Of a stretch of DNA of 64,000 nucleotides, positions 18,783 to 30,114 are shown piece by piece. Origin of the DNA: Pseudomonas sp. 7P_10.2_Bac1. Its GTDB lineage: Bacteria; Pseudomonadota; Gammaproteobacteria; Pseudomonadales; Pseudomonadaceae. The position numbers and the translations under genes are program-made. Every line of letters starts with the position of its first letter. Positions within the stretch are counted from its first letter, which is position 1. Where the stretch lies: the NCBI RefSeq assembly GCF_025465935.1, contig NZ_JANLNV010000007.1, forward strand, positions 62,001 through 126,000, written 5' to 3'. Under the pieces are notes generated by a model, which had not been told where the DNA came from, did not search any database, and saw only the letters and a program-made list of their open reading frames with translations.

Positions 18783-20519
18783 GTGATTGTTAGTCCATTA
18801 AATGCACCAAAACGGTCTGCCAAGCGGTTACGTAACGCACTGGTGACGGGCTCTGCGCTCTTTTGCTTGTTCGGTGCGGGTCAACTGTGGGCATTCAGTC
18901 TGGATGACGTAGCGGTTCAGGCTAAAGCCCTGGCCGAACAGAAATACCAAGCGCCGCGCAGCAATCTGCCAAACGAATTCCGTGACATGAAATTCGCGGA
19001 CTATCAGAAGATTCAGTTCAAGCGCGAGAAAGCCCAGTGGGCGGGGGACAAGACCCCGTTCAAGCTGTCCTTCTATCACCAGGGCATGCATTTCGACACG
19101 CCGGTGAAAATCAACGAAGTGACGGCCGACAAGGTTGAAGAGATCAAGTACGACCCGAGTCGTTTTGATTTCGGCGACGTCAAGTTCGACCCTAAAGCCA
19201 CCGAAAACCTCGGTTGGGCCGGCTTCCGCGTGTTGTACCCGATCAACAAGGCAGACAAGCAAGACGAAATCATGACCATGCTGGGCGCGAGCTACTTCCG
19301 CGTGATCGGCAAGGGCCAGACCTACGGCTTGTCGGCGCGTGGCATGGCGATTGATACCGCACTGCCGTCGGGCGAAGAGTTCCCGCGCTTCACTGAGTTC
19401 TGGATCGAACGTCCAAAACCAAATGACAAACACCTGGTGATCTTCGCCTTGCTGGATTCGCCGCGCGCGACCGGCGCCTACCGCTTCATCCTGCGCCCAG
19501 GCGTCGACACCGTGGTGGACGTAAAGGCGCAAATGTACCTGCGTGACAAAGTGGGCAAGCTGGGCATCGCTCCGCTGACCAGCATGTACCTGTTCGGTGC
19601 GAACCAGCCGTCCAAAGTCCTCAACTACCGCCACGAACTGCACGACTCGTCGGGCCTGGCGATTCATGCCGGTAACGGTGAGTGGATCTGGCGCCCGCTG
19701 AACAACCCGAAACACCTGTCGGTGAGCAACTTCGCGGTCGAAAACCCGCGCGGCTTTGGCTTGCTGCAACGTGGCCGTGACTTCAGCCAGTACGAAGACC
19801 TGGATGACCGCTATGACAAGCGTCCAAGCGCCTGGATCGAGCCACAAGGTGATTGGGGCAAGGGTTCGGTTGATCTGGTAGAAATCCCGACTGCTGATGA
19901 AACCAACGACAACATTGTGGCGTTCTGGAGCCCGGGCACACTGCCAGAGCCAGGCAAGCCGTTTGACTACGCTTATCGCCTGCACTGGACCCTGGACGAA
20001 GCAGCCCTGCACCCTGCCGACAGCGCCTGGGTCAAGCAGACCATGCGTTCGACCGGTGACGTGAAGCAGTCCAACCTGATCCGTCAACCTGACGGCAGCG
20101 TGGCCTACCTGGTGGACTTCGAAGGCCCGGCGCTGGCCAAACTGCCTGCCGATGCGCCTGTGCGCAGCCAGGTGAGCGTGGGTGACAACGCCGATCTGGT
20201 TGAAAACAACCTGCGTTACAACCCGGAAACCAAAGGCTGGCGTCTGACCTTGCGTTTGAAGGTCAAAGACCCGAGCAAGTCCACCGAGCTGCGTGCAGCG
20301 CTGGTCCAGGACGTTGAGCAGGCGCCTGCCACCGTGGCCAAGGCTGAGAAAGTGGCGGCCAAGGTGCACGAGAAGAAAGAGCCGAAAGAACCAAAAGCCA
20401 AGGACGCCAAAGGCACTCCAGCCCCGGCTGCCGACGCTGCCCCAGCCACGCCAGAGCCGGTGAAGACTGAAAAAGTACTGACCGAGACCTGGAGCTACCA
20501 GTTGCCTGCCGATGAGTAA
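18783..20519 (+). CDS. opgG: Periplasmic glucan biosynthesis protein OpgG
   Basis: OpgG (MdoG) acts in the periplasm on osmoregulated periplasmic glucans, branching the backbone made by OpgH. GTG 18783 is chosen because the N-terminus [19 protein letters not shown] matches P. aeruginosa OpgG and GAGG lies 6 nt upstream. A signal peptide ends around GAGQLWA before FSLDDVA. The protein is 578 residues; after about 520 it has a low-complexity Lys/Ala/Pro tail ([17 protein letters not shown]) before a conserved end, longer than in enteric OpgG. It overlaps opgH by 8 nt. Confidence 0.94.
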   Translation: MIVSPLNAPKRSAKRLRNALVTGSALFCLFGAGQLWAFSLDDVAVQAKALAEQKYQAPRSNLPNEFRDMKFADYQKIQFKREKAQWAGDKTPFKLSFYHQGMHFDTPVKINEVTADKVEEIKYDPSRFDFGDVKFDPKATENLGWAGFRVLYPINKADKQDEIMTMLGASYFRVIGKGQTYGLSARGMAIDTALPSGEEFPRFTEFWIERPKPNDKHLVIFALLDSPRATGAYRFILRPGVDTVVDVKAQMYLRDKVGKLGIAPLTSMYLFGANQPSKVLNYRHELHDSSGLAIHAGNGEWIWRPLNNPKHLSVSNFAVENPRGFGLLQRGRDFSQYEDLDDRYDKRPSAWIEPQGDWGKGSVDLVEIPTADETNDNIVAFWSPGTLPEPGKPFDYAYRLHWTLDEAALHPADSAWVKQTMRSTGDVKQSNLIRQPDGSVAYLVDFEGPALAKLPADAPVRSQVSVGDNADLVENNLRYNPETKGWRLTLRLKVKDPSKSTELRAALVQDVEQAPATVAKAEKVAAKVHEKKEPKEPKAKDAKGTPAPAADAAPATPEPVKTEKVLTETWSYQLPADE

Positions 20520-23064
20520 TGCTCACACTCAGCCAGTCTCGCTTGCCGAGTACCTGGCCCATCTGCCTCTGAGCGAGGAGCAGCGCGCCGAACTGGCGAG
20601 CTGCACCTCGTTTGCCGAGTTGCATGAACGCCTGTCGGCGCGCACTGACATCGATACCGCCGAGGCCGCCCAGGCCTCGGTGGGCTCGCGTCTGAACCTC
20701 AGCACGGCCGAAGAACTCGAGGAAGCCGAAATGCTCGCCCTCGATGCCCGAGGCCGGGTGATGCTCAAGGCCACGCCACCGATTCGTCGAACCAAAGTGG
20801 TGCCCGAGCCATGGCGTACCAATATTCTGGTGCGCGGCTGGCGGCGCCTTACGGGGCGTAGCAACCCTGTGCTGCCGAAAAAAGACGAGCACGTACTGCC
20901 CAAGGCCCGCTGGCGGACGGTGGGTTCGATCCGTCGTTACATCCTGCTGGTGCTGATGCTGGGTCAGACCATCGTTGCGGGCTGGTACATGAAAGGCATC
21001 ATGCCTTACCAGGGCTGGTCATTCGTCGACCTGGATGAAGTGCTGCACCAACCGTTGCTGCAAACCGCCCAACAAGTACTGCCCTATGCCTTGCAGACCA
21101 GCATCCTGATTCTGTTCGGGATTTTGTTCTGCTGGGTGTCCGCAGGTTTCTGGACCGCCTTGATGGGCTTCCTGGAACTGCTGACCGGTCACGACAAGTA
21201 CCGCATTTCCGGCGCCAGTGCCGGTGATGAGCCGATCCCGGAAAACGCCCGCACTGCGCTGGTGATGCCGATTTGTAACGAAGACGTCAGCCGTGTGTTT
21301 GCGGGCTTGCGGGCGACGTACGAGTCGGTTGCCGCCACAGGTGATCTGGACCGTTTCGACTTCTTTGTCCTCAGTGACAGTAACGACCCCGATATTTGTG
21401 TCGCCGAGCAGCAGGCCTGGCTGGATGTGTGCCGCGAAACAGAAGGCTTCGGGCGGATTTTCTACCGCCGTCGTCGCCGTCGTGTGAAGCGTAAAAGCGG
21501 CAACCTCGACGACTTTTGCCGTCGCTGGGGCGGTGACTACAAATACATGGTGGTACTCGACGCCGACAGCGTGATGAGCGGCAAATGCCTCACCAGCCTG
21601 GTGCGCTTGATGGAAGCCACGCCAGACGCGGGCATCATCCAGACCGCGCCACGGGCCTCGGGCATGGACACCCTGTATGCGCGTATGCAGCAGTTTGCAA
21701 CGCGCGTATACGGCCCGCTGTTCACCGCCGGTTTGCACTTCTGGCAGTTGGGTGAGTCCCACTACTGGGGCCACAACGCGATCATCCGCATGAAGCCGTT
21801 TATCGAGCACTGCGCCCTGGCGCCGTTGCCGGGCAAGGGCGCGTTTGCGGGGGCGATTCTGTCCCACGACTTCGTTGAGGCCGCGTTGATGCGCCGTGCC
21901 GGTTGGGGCGTGTGGATCGCCTACGACTTGCCGGGCAGCTACGAAGAACTGCCGCCTAACTTGCTGGACGAACTCAAGCGTGACCGTCGCTGGTGCCACG
22001 GCAACCTGATGAACTTCCGCCTGTTCCTGGTCAAGGGCATGCACCCGGTACACCGTGCGGTGTTCCTGACCGGTGTGATGTCTTACCTGTCGGCGCCGTT
22101 GTGGTTCTTCTTCCTGCTGCTGTCGACGGCCTTGCTGGCGGTCAACACACTGATGGAACCGCAGTACTTCATGGAGCCGCGCCAGCTCTACCCGCTGTGG
22201 CCGCAATGGCACCCGGACAAGGCGGTCGCGCTGTTCTCGACCACCATCGTGCTGCTGTTCTTGCCTAAGCTGCTGAGCATCATCCTGATCTGGGCCAAGG
22301 GCGCCAAAGAGTTCGGCGGCAAGTTCAAGGTCACTGTGTCGATGCTGCTCGAAATGCTGTTCTCGATGCTGCTGGCACCCGTGCGCATGATCTTCCACAC
22401 CCGTTTCGTACTGGCTGCGTTCCTGGGCTGGGCCGCAACCTGGAACTCGCCACAACGTGACGACGACTCCACGCCGTGGAGCGAAGCGGTGCGCCGCCAT
22501 GGCCCGCAAACCCTGCTGGGTGCTGCGTGGGCTGCGTTGGTGTTGTGGTTGAACCCAAGCTTCCTGTGGTGGCTGGTACCGATTGTGGGTTCGCTGATGC
22601 TGTCGATTCCGGTGTCGGTGCTCTCCAGCCGGGTCAAGCCGGGCCTCAAGTCGCGTGACGAGAAGCTGTTCCTGATTCCTGAGGAATACGCGCCGCCGCG
22701 TGAGTTGTCGGCCACTGAGGAATACACCCACGAGAACCGCTACCACGCGCTCAACGAGGGCTTTGTACGGGCCGTGGTTGACCCGCAGCAAAACGCCCTG
22801 GCGTGCGCCCTGGCGACGTCGCGCCACCGTGAAGCCGAGCCGATCGAATGGCTGCGGGCAGAGCGGGTGCGTCAAGCGCTCAAGGTTGGCCCGAACGGGC
22901 TGAACAACAACGAGCGTATGGCGTTGTTGAGCGACCCGGTGGCGCTGGCACGTCTGCACGCTCTGGTGTGGGGCGAAGACCACCAAGACTGGCTCAAGGC
23001 CTGGCGTGATTCGGTTTCGGCCGATAACCACGCCCCGATGCTGCCGTTGCAGCCAGCGGCGTGA
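20512..23064 (+). CDS. opgH: Glucans biosynthesis glucosyltransferase OpgH
   Basis: OpgH (MdoH) is the inner-membrane family-2 glycosyltransferase that polymerises UDP-glucose into the beta-1,2 glucan backbone and passes it to the periplasm. The 850-residue protein has membrane segments around 145-165 and 190-220, a cytoplasmic catalytic domain with [10 protein letters not shown] (DxD type) and [10 protein letters not shown] (RxxRW type), then a further membrane cluster about 515-700. ATG 20512 lies inside the opgG end, giving tight coupling. A REP element follows. Confidence 0.95.
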   Translation: MSNAHTQPVSLAEYLAHLPLSEEQRAELASCTSFAELHERLSARTDIDTAEAAQASVGSRLNLSTAEELEEAEMLALDARGRVMLKATPPIRRTKVVPEPWRTNILVRGWRRLTGRSNPVLPKKDEHVLPKARWRTVGSIRRYILLVLMLGQTIVAGWYMKGIMPYQGWSFVDLDEVLHQPLLQTAQQVLPYALQTSILILFGILFCWVSAGFWTALMGFLELLTGHDKYRISGASAGDEPIPENARTALVMPICNEDVSRVFAGLRATYESVAATGDLDRFDFFVLSDSNDPDICVAEQQAWLDVCRETEGFGRIFYRRRRRRVKRKSGNLDDFCRRWGGDYKYMVVLDADSVMSGKCLTSLVRLMEATPDAGIIQTAPRASGMDTLYARMQQFATRVYGPLFTAGLHFWQLGESHYWGHNAIIRMKPFIEHCALAPLPGKGAFAGAILSHDFVEAALMRRAGWGVWIAYDLPGSYEELPPNLLDELKRDRRWCHGNLMNFRLFLVKGMHPVHRAVFLTGVMSYLSAPLWFFFLLLSTALLAVNTLMEPQYFMEPRQLYPLWPQWHPDKAVALFSTTIVLLFLPKLLSIILIWAKGAKEFGGKFKVTVSMLLEMLFSMLLAPVRMIFHTRFVLAAFLGWAATWNSPQRDDDSTPWSEAVRRHGPQTLLGAAWAALVLWLNPSFLWWLVPIVGSLMLSIPVSVLSSRVKPGLKSRDEKLFLIPEEYAPPRELSATEEYTHENRYHALNEGFVRAVVDPQQNALACALATSRHREAEPIEWLRAERVRQALKVGPNGLNNNERMALLSDPVALARLHALVWGEDHQDWLKAWRDSVSADNHAPMLPLQPAA

Positions 23065-23093
23065 CCTGATGCGAGCAACCCGCCCTGCTTTTT

Positions 23094-23178
23094 GTGGGAG
23101 CGGGCTTGCTCGCGATGGCCTTTCCCTAACCCATCAGATGTATCGCGTTGCCAGTATCGCGAGCAAGCCCGCTCCCAC
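23094..23178. repeat. REP element, GTGGGAGCGGGC family, inverted pair
   Basis: GTGGGAGCGGGCTTGCTCGC at 23094 is matched by its exact inverse ending at 23178, with 39 nt between the arms. This is a different REP family from the GTAGGAGCGAGC type in the hut region. It is about 30 nt after opgH and is a likely terminator region. Confidence 0.88.
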
Positions 23179-23350
23179 GCAGTGATCTGACTTCGCCCCG
23201 CCCGTCGTGCTTTTAACGCGCAAAACTCGTCTCAAAACCTTCCGTGAGTTAGCATCCGTCCCCGAATGGGTGAGTGCCCGGCTTTGTTGGCTTTATCAAG
23301 CAAGCCCGCCGCAGGCCAACACCTTTATTGAGTCGGTTGAGGGGAGGTTG

Positions 23351-24151
23351 ATGATGAAGAAATTTCTGTCGAAACTGCTGTGCGGCGTGACGGCGCTGGT
23401 GGCGGTGAGTGCAGCCCATGCAGGCGCCATTGACGACGCGGTCAAGCGCGGGACGTTGAAAGTCGGTATGGACCCAACGTACATGCCGTTCGAGATGACC
23501 AACAAACGCGGCCAGATCATTGGCTTTGAAGTGGACCTGCTCAAAGCCATGGCCAAGTCCATGGGCGTTAAGCTGGAACTGGTGTCCACGGCCTATGACG
23601 GGATCATCCCGGCCCTCATGACCGACAAGTTCGACATGATCGGCAGCGGCATGACCCTGACCCAGGAACGCAACCTGCGTCTTAACTTCAGCGAGCCCTT
23701 CATTGTTGTGGGTCAAACCCTGCTGATCCGCAAGGAACTGGCAGACAAGATCAAATCGTACAAAGACCTCAACGACCCACAGTACCGCCTGACCTCCAAA
23801 ATCGGCACCACGGGTGAAATCGTCGCGCGCAAGCTGATGTCCAAAGCCCAGTACCACGGCTACGACAACGAGCCAGAAGCCGTGTTGGATGTGGTGAACG
23901 GCAAGGCTGACGCCTTTATCTACGACGCCCCGTACAACGTTGTAGCGGTCAACAAGTTCGGCAACGGCAAGCTGGAGTTCCTCGACAAGCCGTTCACCTA
24001 CGAGCCGCTGGCGTTTGGCCTGAAGAAAGGCGACTACGACAGCATCAACTACATCAATAACTTCCTGCACCAGATCCACGAAGACGGCACTTACGATCGC
24101 ATCCATGACAAGTGGTTCAAAGACACCGCTTGGCTCAAAGACATGGAATAA
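23351..24151 (+). CDS. Amino-acid ABC transporter periplasmic binding protein
   Basis: A 266-residue family-3 solute-binding protein. The signal peptide is the first 25 residues or so (MMKKFLSKLLCGVTALVAVS, ending AAHA). The mature part has the family pattern GTLKVGMDPTYMPFEM, GFEVDLLKAMAK, and YDAPYNVVAVNK. GGGGAGG at 23341-23347 points to ATG 23351, with ATG 23354 equally possible; the long in-frame extension from 23207 is rejected. It forms an importer with the next two genes; the substrate is a polar amino acid but cannot be read from sequence. Confidence 0.9.
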   Translation: MMKKFLSKLLCGVTALVAVSAAHAGAIDDAVKRGTLKVGMDPTYMPFEMTNKRGQIIGFEVDLLKAMAKSMGVKLELVSTAYDGIIPALMTDKFDMIGSGMTLTQERNLRLNFSEPFIVVGQTLLIRKELADKIKSYKDLNDPQYRLTSKIGTTGEIVARKLMSKAQYHGYDNEPEAVLDVVNGKADAFIYDAPYNVVAVNKFGNGKLEFLDKPFTYEPLAFGLKKGDYDSINYINNFLHQIHEDGTYDRIHDKWFKDTAWLKDME

Positions 24152-24289
24152 GCACGCTTTGCTGTCGTAGTCGCCGCCGAAGGCTGCGAAGGGGGGCGGA
24201 GCAATCCGTTCCCTTGAAATCCCCAAGGACTTCATCGCAGTCTGCGCCAGCGATTACGACCTGTGTTCGTGCTGCCCTCTACGGAAATA

Positions 24290-25258
24290 GTGAAAGTGAT
24301 CAAACAAAAGAAAGCCCAGTGGCCCTGGCACGTCTTGACCGTGCTGATACTCATCGGTCTGGCGGGTGCGATGTATTTGTCCACATCGCGTATCGCCTAC
24401 GAATGGCGCTGGAACCGAGTCCCGCAGTATTTCGCCTATCAGGCGGAGGAAGCCCAGCGGGCTGCTGAAACCTCTACCGTGCTTGAAGTGGTCCGCAAAG
24501 GCGCCAATGCCGACGTGGTACTGCGTGGCGACGACGGCACCGAGCAGCGTCTGACCGTGGCTGACAACAGCCTGCAATTGGCTGAGGGCGACGATGTCGC
24601 CGAAGGCGATGTGATCGGCGTGACCCGGCATTGGGCTGCAGGGCCGCTGCTGCTGGGGCTTTGGACCACCGTCTGGCTGTCGCTGGTGTCGGGTGTGCTG
24701 GGCTTGCTGATCGGGCTGGTGACAGGGCTGTGCCGACTGTCGAATAACCCGACCCTGCGTGATCTGTCGACCTTGTACGTCGAACTGGTACGCGGTACAC
24801 CGTTGCTGGTACAGATCTTTATCTTCTACTTCTTCATTGGCACCGTGCTCAACCTGTCCCGCGAATTTGCCGCCATTGCCGCGCTGTCGCTGTTCACGGG
24901 GGCGTACGTGGCTGAAATCATCCGCGCGGGCGTGCAGTCTATCGCCCGTGGGCAAAACGAAGCGGCCCGCTCGCTTGGCCTCAATGCCAGCCAGTCGATG
25001 CGCTACGTGGTGCTGCCACAAGCGTTCAAACGGGTACTGCCGCCGTTGGCCGGGCAATTTATCAGCCTGGTCAAAGACACCTCGCTGGTGTCGGTGATTG
25101 CGATTACCGAGCTGCTCAAAAGTGGTCGTGAAGTCATCACCACCTCATTCTCGCCGTTTGAAATCCTGTTCTGCGTGGCGGGCCTGTACTTGTTGATCAA
25201 CCTGCCGCTGTCGCATTTCGCCAGCCGGCTTGAGCGGAGGCTCGCGCAAAGTGATTGA
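24290..25258 (+). CDS. Amino-acid ABC transporter permease
   Basis: A HisM/GlnP-type inner-membrane permease of 322 residues. After a first membrane helix (about 13-30) there is a long non-membrane segment of roughly 90 residues, then the core permease with the EAA loop [22 protein letters not shown]. The start is uncertain: GTG 24290 ([14 protein letters not shown]) has GGA 4 nt upstream, GTG 24296 and 24263 are alternatives. The 138-nt gap before it holds a small GC-rich inverted segment. It overlaps the ATPase gene by 8 nt. Confidence 0.85.
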   Translation: MKVIKQKKAQWPWHVLTVLILIGLAGAMYLSTSRIAYEWRWNRVPQYFAYQAEEAQRAAETSTVLEVVRKGANADVVLRGDDGTEQRLTVADNSLQLAEGDDVAEGDVIGVTRHWAAGPLLLGLWTTVWLSLVSGVLGLLIGLVTGLCRLSNNPTLRDLSTLYVELVRGTPLLVQIFIFYFFIGTVLNLSREFAAIAALSLFTGAYVAEIIRAGVQSIARGQNEAARSLGLNASQSMRYVVLPQAFKRVLPPLAGQFISLVKDTSLVSVIAITELLKSGREVITTSFSPFEILFCVAGLYLLINLPLSHFASRLERRLAQSD

Positions 25259-25985
25259 AGTTCGCGAACTGGTAAAAGTCTTCGACACCCGTGGGCACAT
25301 CGTACGGGCAGTGGATAACGTCACCACCACGGTGGCCAAGGGCGAAGTGCTGGTGGTAATCGGCCCGTCCGGCTCCGGCAAGTCGACCTTTTTGCGCTGC
25401 CTCAACGGCCTGGAACAGTTTGACTCCGGTTCGGTGAGCATCGACGGCGTGGACCTGGCCAACCCGAAAACCGACGTTAACGCGTACCGGCGTGAAGTCG
25501 GCATGGTGTTCCAGCACTTCAACCTGTTCCCGCACATGACCGTGCTTGAGAACCTCTGCCTGGCCCAGAAAGTCGTGCGCAAGCGCGGCAAGGCCGAGCG
25601 TGAGGCCAAGGCTTTGGCATTGCTGGAGAAGGTAGGGATTGGGCAGAAAGCCAATGAGTTCCCGTCGCGTCTGTCGGGCGGCCAGCAACAGCGTGTGGCC
25701 ATTGCCCGGGCGCTGGCGATGGAACCCAAAGTCATGTTGTTTGACGAACCGACCTCGGCCCTTGACCCGGAGATGGTCGGCGAGGTGCTCGACGTGATGA
25801 AGACCCTGGCCCTGGAAGGCATGACCATGGTCTGCGTGACCCACGAAATGGGCTTTGCCCGCGAAGTGGCCAACCGTGTGCTGTTCTTCGATCACGGCAA
25901 GCTGCTGGAAGACTCAGCCCCGGAAGACTTCTTCAACGCCCCCAAAGACCTGCGCGCCCAAGCGTTTCTGCGCCAAGTCCTGTAA
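25251..25985 (+). CDS. Amino-acid ABC transporter ATP-binding protein
   Basis: A 244-residue ATPase of the polar amino-acid uptake family. Walker [10 protein letters not shown], signature [15 protein letters not shown], Walker [14 protein letters not shown] and the switch histidine in VTHEMGFA are complete. GTG 25251 is preferred, with CGGAGG 10 nt upstream, because it gives the usual N-terminus [11 protein letters not shown]; a TTG at 25230 is in frame. It completes a three-gene importer. Confidence 0.92.
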   Translation: MIEVRELVKVFDTRGHIVRAVDNVTTTVAKGEVLVVIGPSGSGKSTFLRCLNGLEQFDSGSVSIDGVDLANPKTDVNAYRREVGMVFQHFNLFPHMTVLENLCLAQKVVRKRGKAEREAKALALLEKVGIGQKANEFPSRLSGGQQQRVAIARALAMEPKVMLFDEPTSALDPEMVGEVLDVMKTLALEGMTMVCVTHEMGFAREVANRVLFFDHGKLLEDSAPEDFFNAPKDLRAQAFLRQVL

Positions 25986-25997
25986 CACCCAAACCCC

Positions 25998-26062
25998 GTA
26001 GGAGCGAGCTTGCCTCGCGATCTTTTAACCCATCAAAAGATCGCGAGACAAGCTCGCTCCTA
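25998..26062. repeat. REP element, inverted pair
   Basis: GTAGGAGCGAGCTTGCCTCG and its inverse CGAGACAAGCTCGCTCCTAG flank AACCCAT. It lies between the convergent ATPase and chemoreceptor genes, 5 nt from the latter's stop, and probably terminates both. Confidence 0.88.
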
Positions 26063-26067
26063 GCGGT

Positions 26068-27633
26068 TCAGACCTTAAATCGTCCCACCAACGTCTGCAG
26101 GTGTGTGCCCAGTCGCGCCAGTTCAACACTGGAGGCGGCGGTTTCTTCGCTGGCTGCGGCTGTTTGATCCGACACATCGCGCACGTTCAGTACGCTGCGG
26201 TTGATCTCTTCAGCCACGGTGCTCTGCTGCTCGGCCGCCGCTGCAATTTGCTGGTTCATGCCCTGGATGGCAGACACGGTGCGGGTGATGTTGCCCAGCG
26301 ACTGGCCCGCGCGACGGGTCAACTCGACGCTGCTGTCGGTCAGGCTGCGGCTGCTGTCCATGCTGCTGGAGACTTGCAGCGTGCTGCTTTGCAGGCCGGC
26401 TATCAGCTCTTCGATTTCTTCGGTCGACTGCTGGGTGCGCTGCGCCAGGCTGCGCACTTCATCGGCCACCACCGCAAACCCGCGCCCGGCTTCACCGGCC
26501 CGTGCCGCCTCGATGGCCGCGTTGAGCGCCAGCAGGTTGGTTTGCTGGGCCACGGACTTGATCACGTCCAACACGCTGCCAATCTTGTCGCTTTCGCGCT
26601 TGAGGTGGTCCATGGCCTCGGTGGAATGCGCCACCTCAAGGGCCAGCTTCTCGATCTGCGCCATGGCCTGTGCCACCACGTTATCGCCTTCATGGGCCTG
26701 TTGGTCGGCCGCACCCGCCGCCTCAGAGGCTTCTTCGGCATTGCGCGCCACTTCCTGCACTGTCGCGGCCATTTCGTTCATGGCCGTAGCCACCTGGTCG
26801 GTCTCGACTTTCTGGCTGTTAACCCCGGCGCTGGTCTGCTCGGTTACCGCTGACAACTCTTCGGCAGCGCTGGCAATCTGGGTGACGCCATCACGGATCC
26901 CGCCAATCAGCTCGCGCAGGCCCTCGGTCATCTTCTGGATGGACTTTTGCAGTTGGCCCAGCTCATCGCGGCGATCAGTGATGGTGTCGTGGGACAGGTC
27001 ACCGGCGGCGATGTACTCAACGGATTTGAGCGAGCGCTGCAGCGGTACCACGATCTGACGGGTGATGATCCAGGCGGCAATGATCCCGATGACAAAGGCC
27101 AGCAGCGCACAACTGACTAAGAGTGTTCTGGCTTGCTGGCTGTCTTTGTCGCGCTTGGCCGTTTGCAGGGCTGAGAGTTTTTGGCTCAGTTCGATCAGGC
27201 TATTGCCCTGCACGTGCATGCGCTCCAGGGCTTGATCGATGTTTTTGTTTTCAGCCAGGTCATTGAAGGCGCGTTTGTACTCCGCCGCTGCGCTGAGCTG
27301 CTGGTCAACCAATGCCAGGTCTTCGGGCATGCTCAGTTGCTTGCGCGAGGCCTCCAGAATGCTCTCCAGCTCACGTAGACGCTCATCCACTTCATGTTGG
27401 GCATCTGACTGGTGAGTGATTTGATAGTCCAGACGTGCAATGCGCAGGTCTTTGGTCAGCTCGATGATCTTGGAAATACTGGCCAGCTTGTCACCCCGCT
27501 CGATTACCGAGGACAGGCCATTCCAGCCAGCCACTGTAATCAGTACGGTTAATACCAATACCAGGCCAAAACCTAAGCTGAGTTTACGATTGACGCTCAT
27601 ATTGCCGAGTAGTTGGGCTAACCGACGGTACAT
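26068..27633 (-). CDS. Methyl-accepting chemotaxis protein
   Basis: A 521-residue transmembrane chemoreceptor that controls the CheA kinase. Order of parts: TM1 about 18-36, a periplasmic helical domain of about 130 residues (40-169, four-helix-bundle size), TM2 about 171-190, HAMP about 190-245, then the long coiled-coil signalling domain with the conserved tip [20 protein letters not shown]. No C-terminal CheR-binding pentapeptide is present. ATG 27633 has AAAGGAG 8 nt upstream. The ligand is unknown; its ligand domain is smaller than the HBM type, so position alone does not identify it. Confidence 0.93.
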   Translation of the reverse strand: MYRRLAQLLGNMSVNRKLSLGFGLVLVLTVLITVAGWNGLSSVIERGDKLASISKIIELTKDLRIARLDYQITHQSDAQHEVDERLRELESILEASRKQLSMPEDLALVDQQLSAAAEYKRAFNDLAENKNIDQALERMHVQGNSLIELSQKLSALQTAKRDKDSQQARTLLVSCALLAFVIGIIAAWIITRQIVVPLQRSLKSVEYIAAGDLSHDTITDRRDELGQLQKSIQKMTEGLRELIGGIRDGVTQIASAAEELSAVTEQTSAGVNSQKVETDQVATAMNEMAATVQEVARNAEEASEAAGAADQQAHEGDNVVAQAMAQIEKLALEVAHSTEAMDHLKRESDKIGSVLDVIKSVAQQTNLLALNAAIEAARAGEAGRGFAVVADEVRSLAQRTQQSTEEIEELIAGLQSSTLQVSSSMDSSRSLTDSSVELTRRAGQSLGNITRTVSAIQGMNQQIAAAAEQQSTVAEEINRSVLNVRDVSDQTAAASEETAASSVELARLGTHLQTLVGRFKV

Positions 27634-27792
27634 GGTGCTGCTCCTTTATTGACCCGGATCGTGCGACGCACAGTTGTCCATTGCTATGCGGTGCTCGTGG
27701 CTTAACAGCGCATCGGCGCTGTAGGAGATAACTGTAGGGCACTTGTCGAATGTGTGACCTAGGTCGCAAGAAGTGGCTTATTGCCATGACTG

Positions 27793-27821
27793 AAAGATCG
27801 CGAGACAGGCGCGCTCCTACA
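27793..27821. repeat. Single REP half-element
   Basis: AAAGATCGCGAGACAGGCGC followed by GCTCCTACA is one arm of the GTAGGAGCGAGC family without an opposite copy. It lies 13 nt after the rsmE stop (minus strand) in the gap before the chemoreceptor gene; the rest of this 200-nt gap shows no further feature. Confidence 0.65.
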
Positions 27822-27834
27822 GGAGGCGGTGGGC

Positions 27835-28545
27835 TTAGAACAGGCGGGCGAGAAGGGCGGTGACGGCGGTTTCGACCCGCAGGATGCGGGCGCCGAGCTG
27901 GACCGGTTGCAGCTCGGCCTTGGCCAGCAGGTCGATCTCGTAAGGGATCCACCCGCCTTCCGGGCCAATCGCCAGTGTCACGGCCTGGCTCAGGCCGCGT
28001 GGGCAGTCCGGGTAGTCCCCTGGATGACCGACCAGCCCCAAGGTGCCTTCGACCATGGCTGGCAGGCGGTCTTCGACAAACGGCTTGAAGCGCTTTTCGA
28101 TGATCACTTGCGGCAAGACACTATCGCGAGCTTGCTCGAGCCCCAGGATCAACTGTTCGCGGATGGCTTCGGGCTCCAGAAACGGTGTTTGCCAGAAGCT
28201 TTTCTCGACCCGATAACTGTTGACCAGAACTAACCTGGGCACGCCCATCGAGGCGACTGTTTGCAGTACGCGGCGCAGCATCTTCGGGCGCGGCAGGGCC
28301 AGCAACAGGGTCAGCGGGAGTTTTTCTGGCGGTGGCTGGTCGAGGTTGAGGATCACCAGCTCCGCTTCCTTGGCCTCAAGGCGCACCAGCTCGGCGCTGC
28401 CCATCAGCCCGCCAATACGCCCGACGCGCAGGGTGTCGCCCACCGCGGCACGGTGGACGTCCTGCATGTGGGTCAGGCGCCGATCACGCAGGATCACGCG
28501 ATCGGCGGCAATGAAATCAGCCTCTTCGAGGAGCAGCAGGTTCAC
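27835..28545 (-). CDS. rsmE: 16S rRNA (uracil1498-N3)-methyltransferase
   Basis: RsmE methylates U1498 of 16S rRNA in the mature 30S subunit using S-adenosylmethionine. The 236-residue SPOUT-class protein has an N-terminal PUA-like part ([11 protein letters not shown]) and the C-terminal knot with [17 protein letters not shown] and the [12 protein letters not shown] motif. Start is GTG 28545, sharing GTGA with the tatC stop (28542-28545), so it is translated with the Tat genes. Confidence 0.95.
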   Translation of the reverse strand: MNLLLLEEADFIAADRVILRDRRLTHMQDVHRAAVGDTLRVGRIGGLMGSAELVRLEAKEAELVILNLDQPPPEKLPLTLLLALPRPKMLRRVLQTVASMGVPRLVLVNSYRVEKSFWQTPFLEPEAIREQLILGLEQARDSVLPQVIIEKRFKPFVEDRLPAMVEGTLGLVGHPGDYPDCPRGLSQAVTLAIGPEGGWIPYEIDLLAKAELQPVQLGARILRVETAVTALLARLF

Positions 28546-29354
28546 GCGTGTGGCGCTGGCGGTTGGGCGTTGGTGTCGCTGTCGGCCGATTCTTCTTCGT
28601 CGCCGCGCTTGTTCTTACTGATCAGGCTGCCAAACAGAATGCCGATTTCAAACAGCATCCACATCGGGACGGCCAGCAGCGTCTGCGAAAAGACGTCCGG
28701 CGGGGTCAGGATCATGCCCACGACGAAGCAACCAATGATCACGTAAGGGCGGATCTTGCGCAGGTATTTGACGTCGACGATACCGATCCACACCAGCAGC
28801 ACCACGGCCACGGGGATTTCAAAGGCCACGCCAAAGGCAAAGAACAGGGTCATGACGAAATCAAGGTAACTGCTGATGTCGGTCATCATCGCCACGCCTT
28901 CGGGGGTTGCGGCGGCGAAAAACTTGAACACCAGCGGGAAGACCAGGAAGTAGGCGAAGGCCATACCCGCGTAGAACAAAATGATGCTGGAGATCAGCAG
29001 CGGAACGGCAATGCGCTTCTCATGCTTGTACAGGCCGGGCGCAATGAACCCCCAGACCTGATGCAGGATCACCGGGATGGCAATGAACAGCGAGACCATC
29101 ATGGTCAGCTTGAGCGGCGTGAGGAACGGCGAGGCCACGTCGGTGGCGATCATCGTGGCACCCGCTGGCAGGTATTCACGCAGCGGCGTGGATACCAGGG
29201 TGTAGATCTGCTGCGTGAAGGCAAACAGGGCGATGAAGATCAGAAAGATCGCCGCAATACAGCGCAACAAACGAGTACGCAGCTCGGTCAGGTGCGAGAC
29301 CAGCGGCATTGGCTGGTCGTGTTCTGGCTGCTCGTGCTTGGAGGAGTCGCTCAT
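28542..29354 (-). CDS. tatC: Sec-independent protein translocase TatC
   Basis: TatC is the six-helix inner-membrane receptor for twin-arginine signal peptides. The 270-residue protein starts [20 protein letters not shown] and shows the conserved [12 protein letters not shown] cytoplasmic N-terminus, a FLTPLKL segment and six hydrophobic stretches. ATG 29354 is chosen over longer in-frame starts that would lie in tatB; a later M (MPLVSHL) is possible because the Shine-Dalgarno is poor. It overlaps the end of tatB slightly out of frame distance (4 nt gap) and rsmE by 4 nt. Confidence 0.93.
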   Translation of the reverse strand: MSDSSKHEQPEHDQPMPLVSHLTELRTRLLRCIAAIFLIFIALFAFTQQIYTLVSTPLREYLPAGATMIATDVASPFLTPLKLTMMVSLFIAIPVILHQVWGFIAPGLYKHEKRIAVPLLISSIILFYAGMAFAYFLVFPLVFKFFAAATPEGVAMMTDISSYLDFVMTLFFAFGVAFEIPVAVVLLVWIGIVDVKYLRKIRPYVIIGCFVVGMILTPPDVFSQTLLAVPMWMLFEIGILFGSLISKNKRGDEEESADSDTNAQPPAPHA

Positions 29355-29358
29355 GCGC

Positions 29359-29802
29359 TTAAGGGGCTCGCGGTGGCAGGGTTGGGTCGTGTGGCGCTGG
29401 CGGCGCAGGCTCGGACTCGGTCTTGCTTTGGCTGGTCGGTGCCGAAGGTGCTGGCACATCAGCATGTGGCTGCGCGACAGGAGCGACTTCGGGCGCTACG
29501 GCAGGGGGTGCAACCGGGGCTGGTTCAGTCGGGACCACGGGAGGCACTGTCGGCTGCAGCGGGGCCAAAATCTTCTTGGCTTCCTCTTCCATCGACAAGA
29601 TGTGTTCGTTGTGCAACTGGCGACGGATTTCGTCAGCGCCGATTTCACGTTCAACTTCCTGTTTGATCGCATTGAAACTGCGTTTCAGGCGACCGATCCA
29701 CAGGCCTGCGGTGCGTGCAGCACCTGGCAGGCGCTCGGGGCCCAGCACCACCAGGGCAACCAGGCCGACGAGTAGCAGTTCACTGAAGCTGATACCGAAC
29801 AT
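29359..29802 (-). CDS. tatB: Sec-independent protein translocase TatB
   Basis: TatB joins TatC to form the receptor for folded Tat substrates. It begins [20 protein letters not shown] followed by [13 protein letters not shown], the family signature with one membrane helix, then an amphipathic helix and a proline/alanine-rich tail. Length is 147 residues. ATG 29802 gives the canonical N-terminus; the open frame to 29877 is not used. Confidence 0.94.
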   Translation of the reverse strand: MFGISFSELLLVGLVALVVLGPERLPGAARTAGLWIGRLKRSFNAIKQEVEREIGADEIRRQLHNEHILSMEEEAKKILAPLQPTVPPVVPTEPAPVAPPAVAPEVAPVAQPHADVPAPSAPTSQSKTESEPAPPAPHDPTLPPRAP

Positions 29803-29812
29803 TAGTTTTGGC

Positions 29813-30091
29813 TCACACGTCTTTGCGGGTCGGCTCTTCGACTTTTTGGGCCTGCACGTCAATGGTGTGCGGCTCATTCAGGTTCGAAGTGGTGTGTGGT
29901 GTGGGTGCGGCAGTTGGCTGCGCAGGAGGAACCACAGGTTCTGCAGGCTTTTCGTCGTCGTTCATGGCTTTGCGAAAGCCTTTGATCGACTCGCCCACGT
30001 CGGTACCCAGATTTTTCAGTTTTTTGGTGCCGAAGACGAGGACGACGACTACCAGAATGACGATCCAGTGTTTCCAGTCAAAAATGCCCAT
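29813..30091 (-). CDS. tatA: Sec-independent protein translocase TatA
   Basis: TatA oligomerises to open the twin-arginine pathway. The 92-residue protein starts [20 protein letters not shown], one membrane helix, then [20 protein letters not shown] as the amphipathic helix and an acidic proline-rich tail. It is the first of tatABC and follows hisIE in the same direction; this his-tat linkage is conserved in pseudomonads. Confidence 0.95.
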   Translation of the reverse strand: MGIFDWKHWIVILVVVVLVFGTKKLKNLGTDVGESIKGFRKAMNDDEKPAEPVVPPAQPTAAPTPHTTSNLNEPHTIDVQAQKVEEPTRKDV

Positions 30092-30114
30092 GCTGTGCTC
30101 CTTGAAAAAAGGGT

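Noticed and set aside
24160..24215. GC-rich inverted segment after the binding-protein gene as a separate regulatory element
   Set aside because: It resembles a degenerate Pseudomonas intergenic repeat but the arms are too imperfect to support a call.
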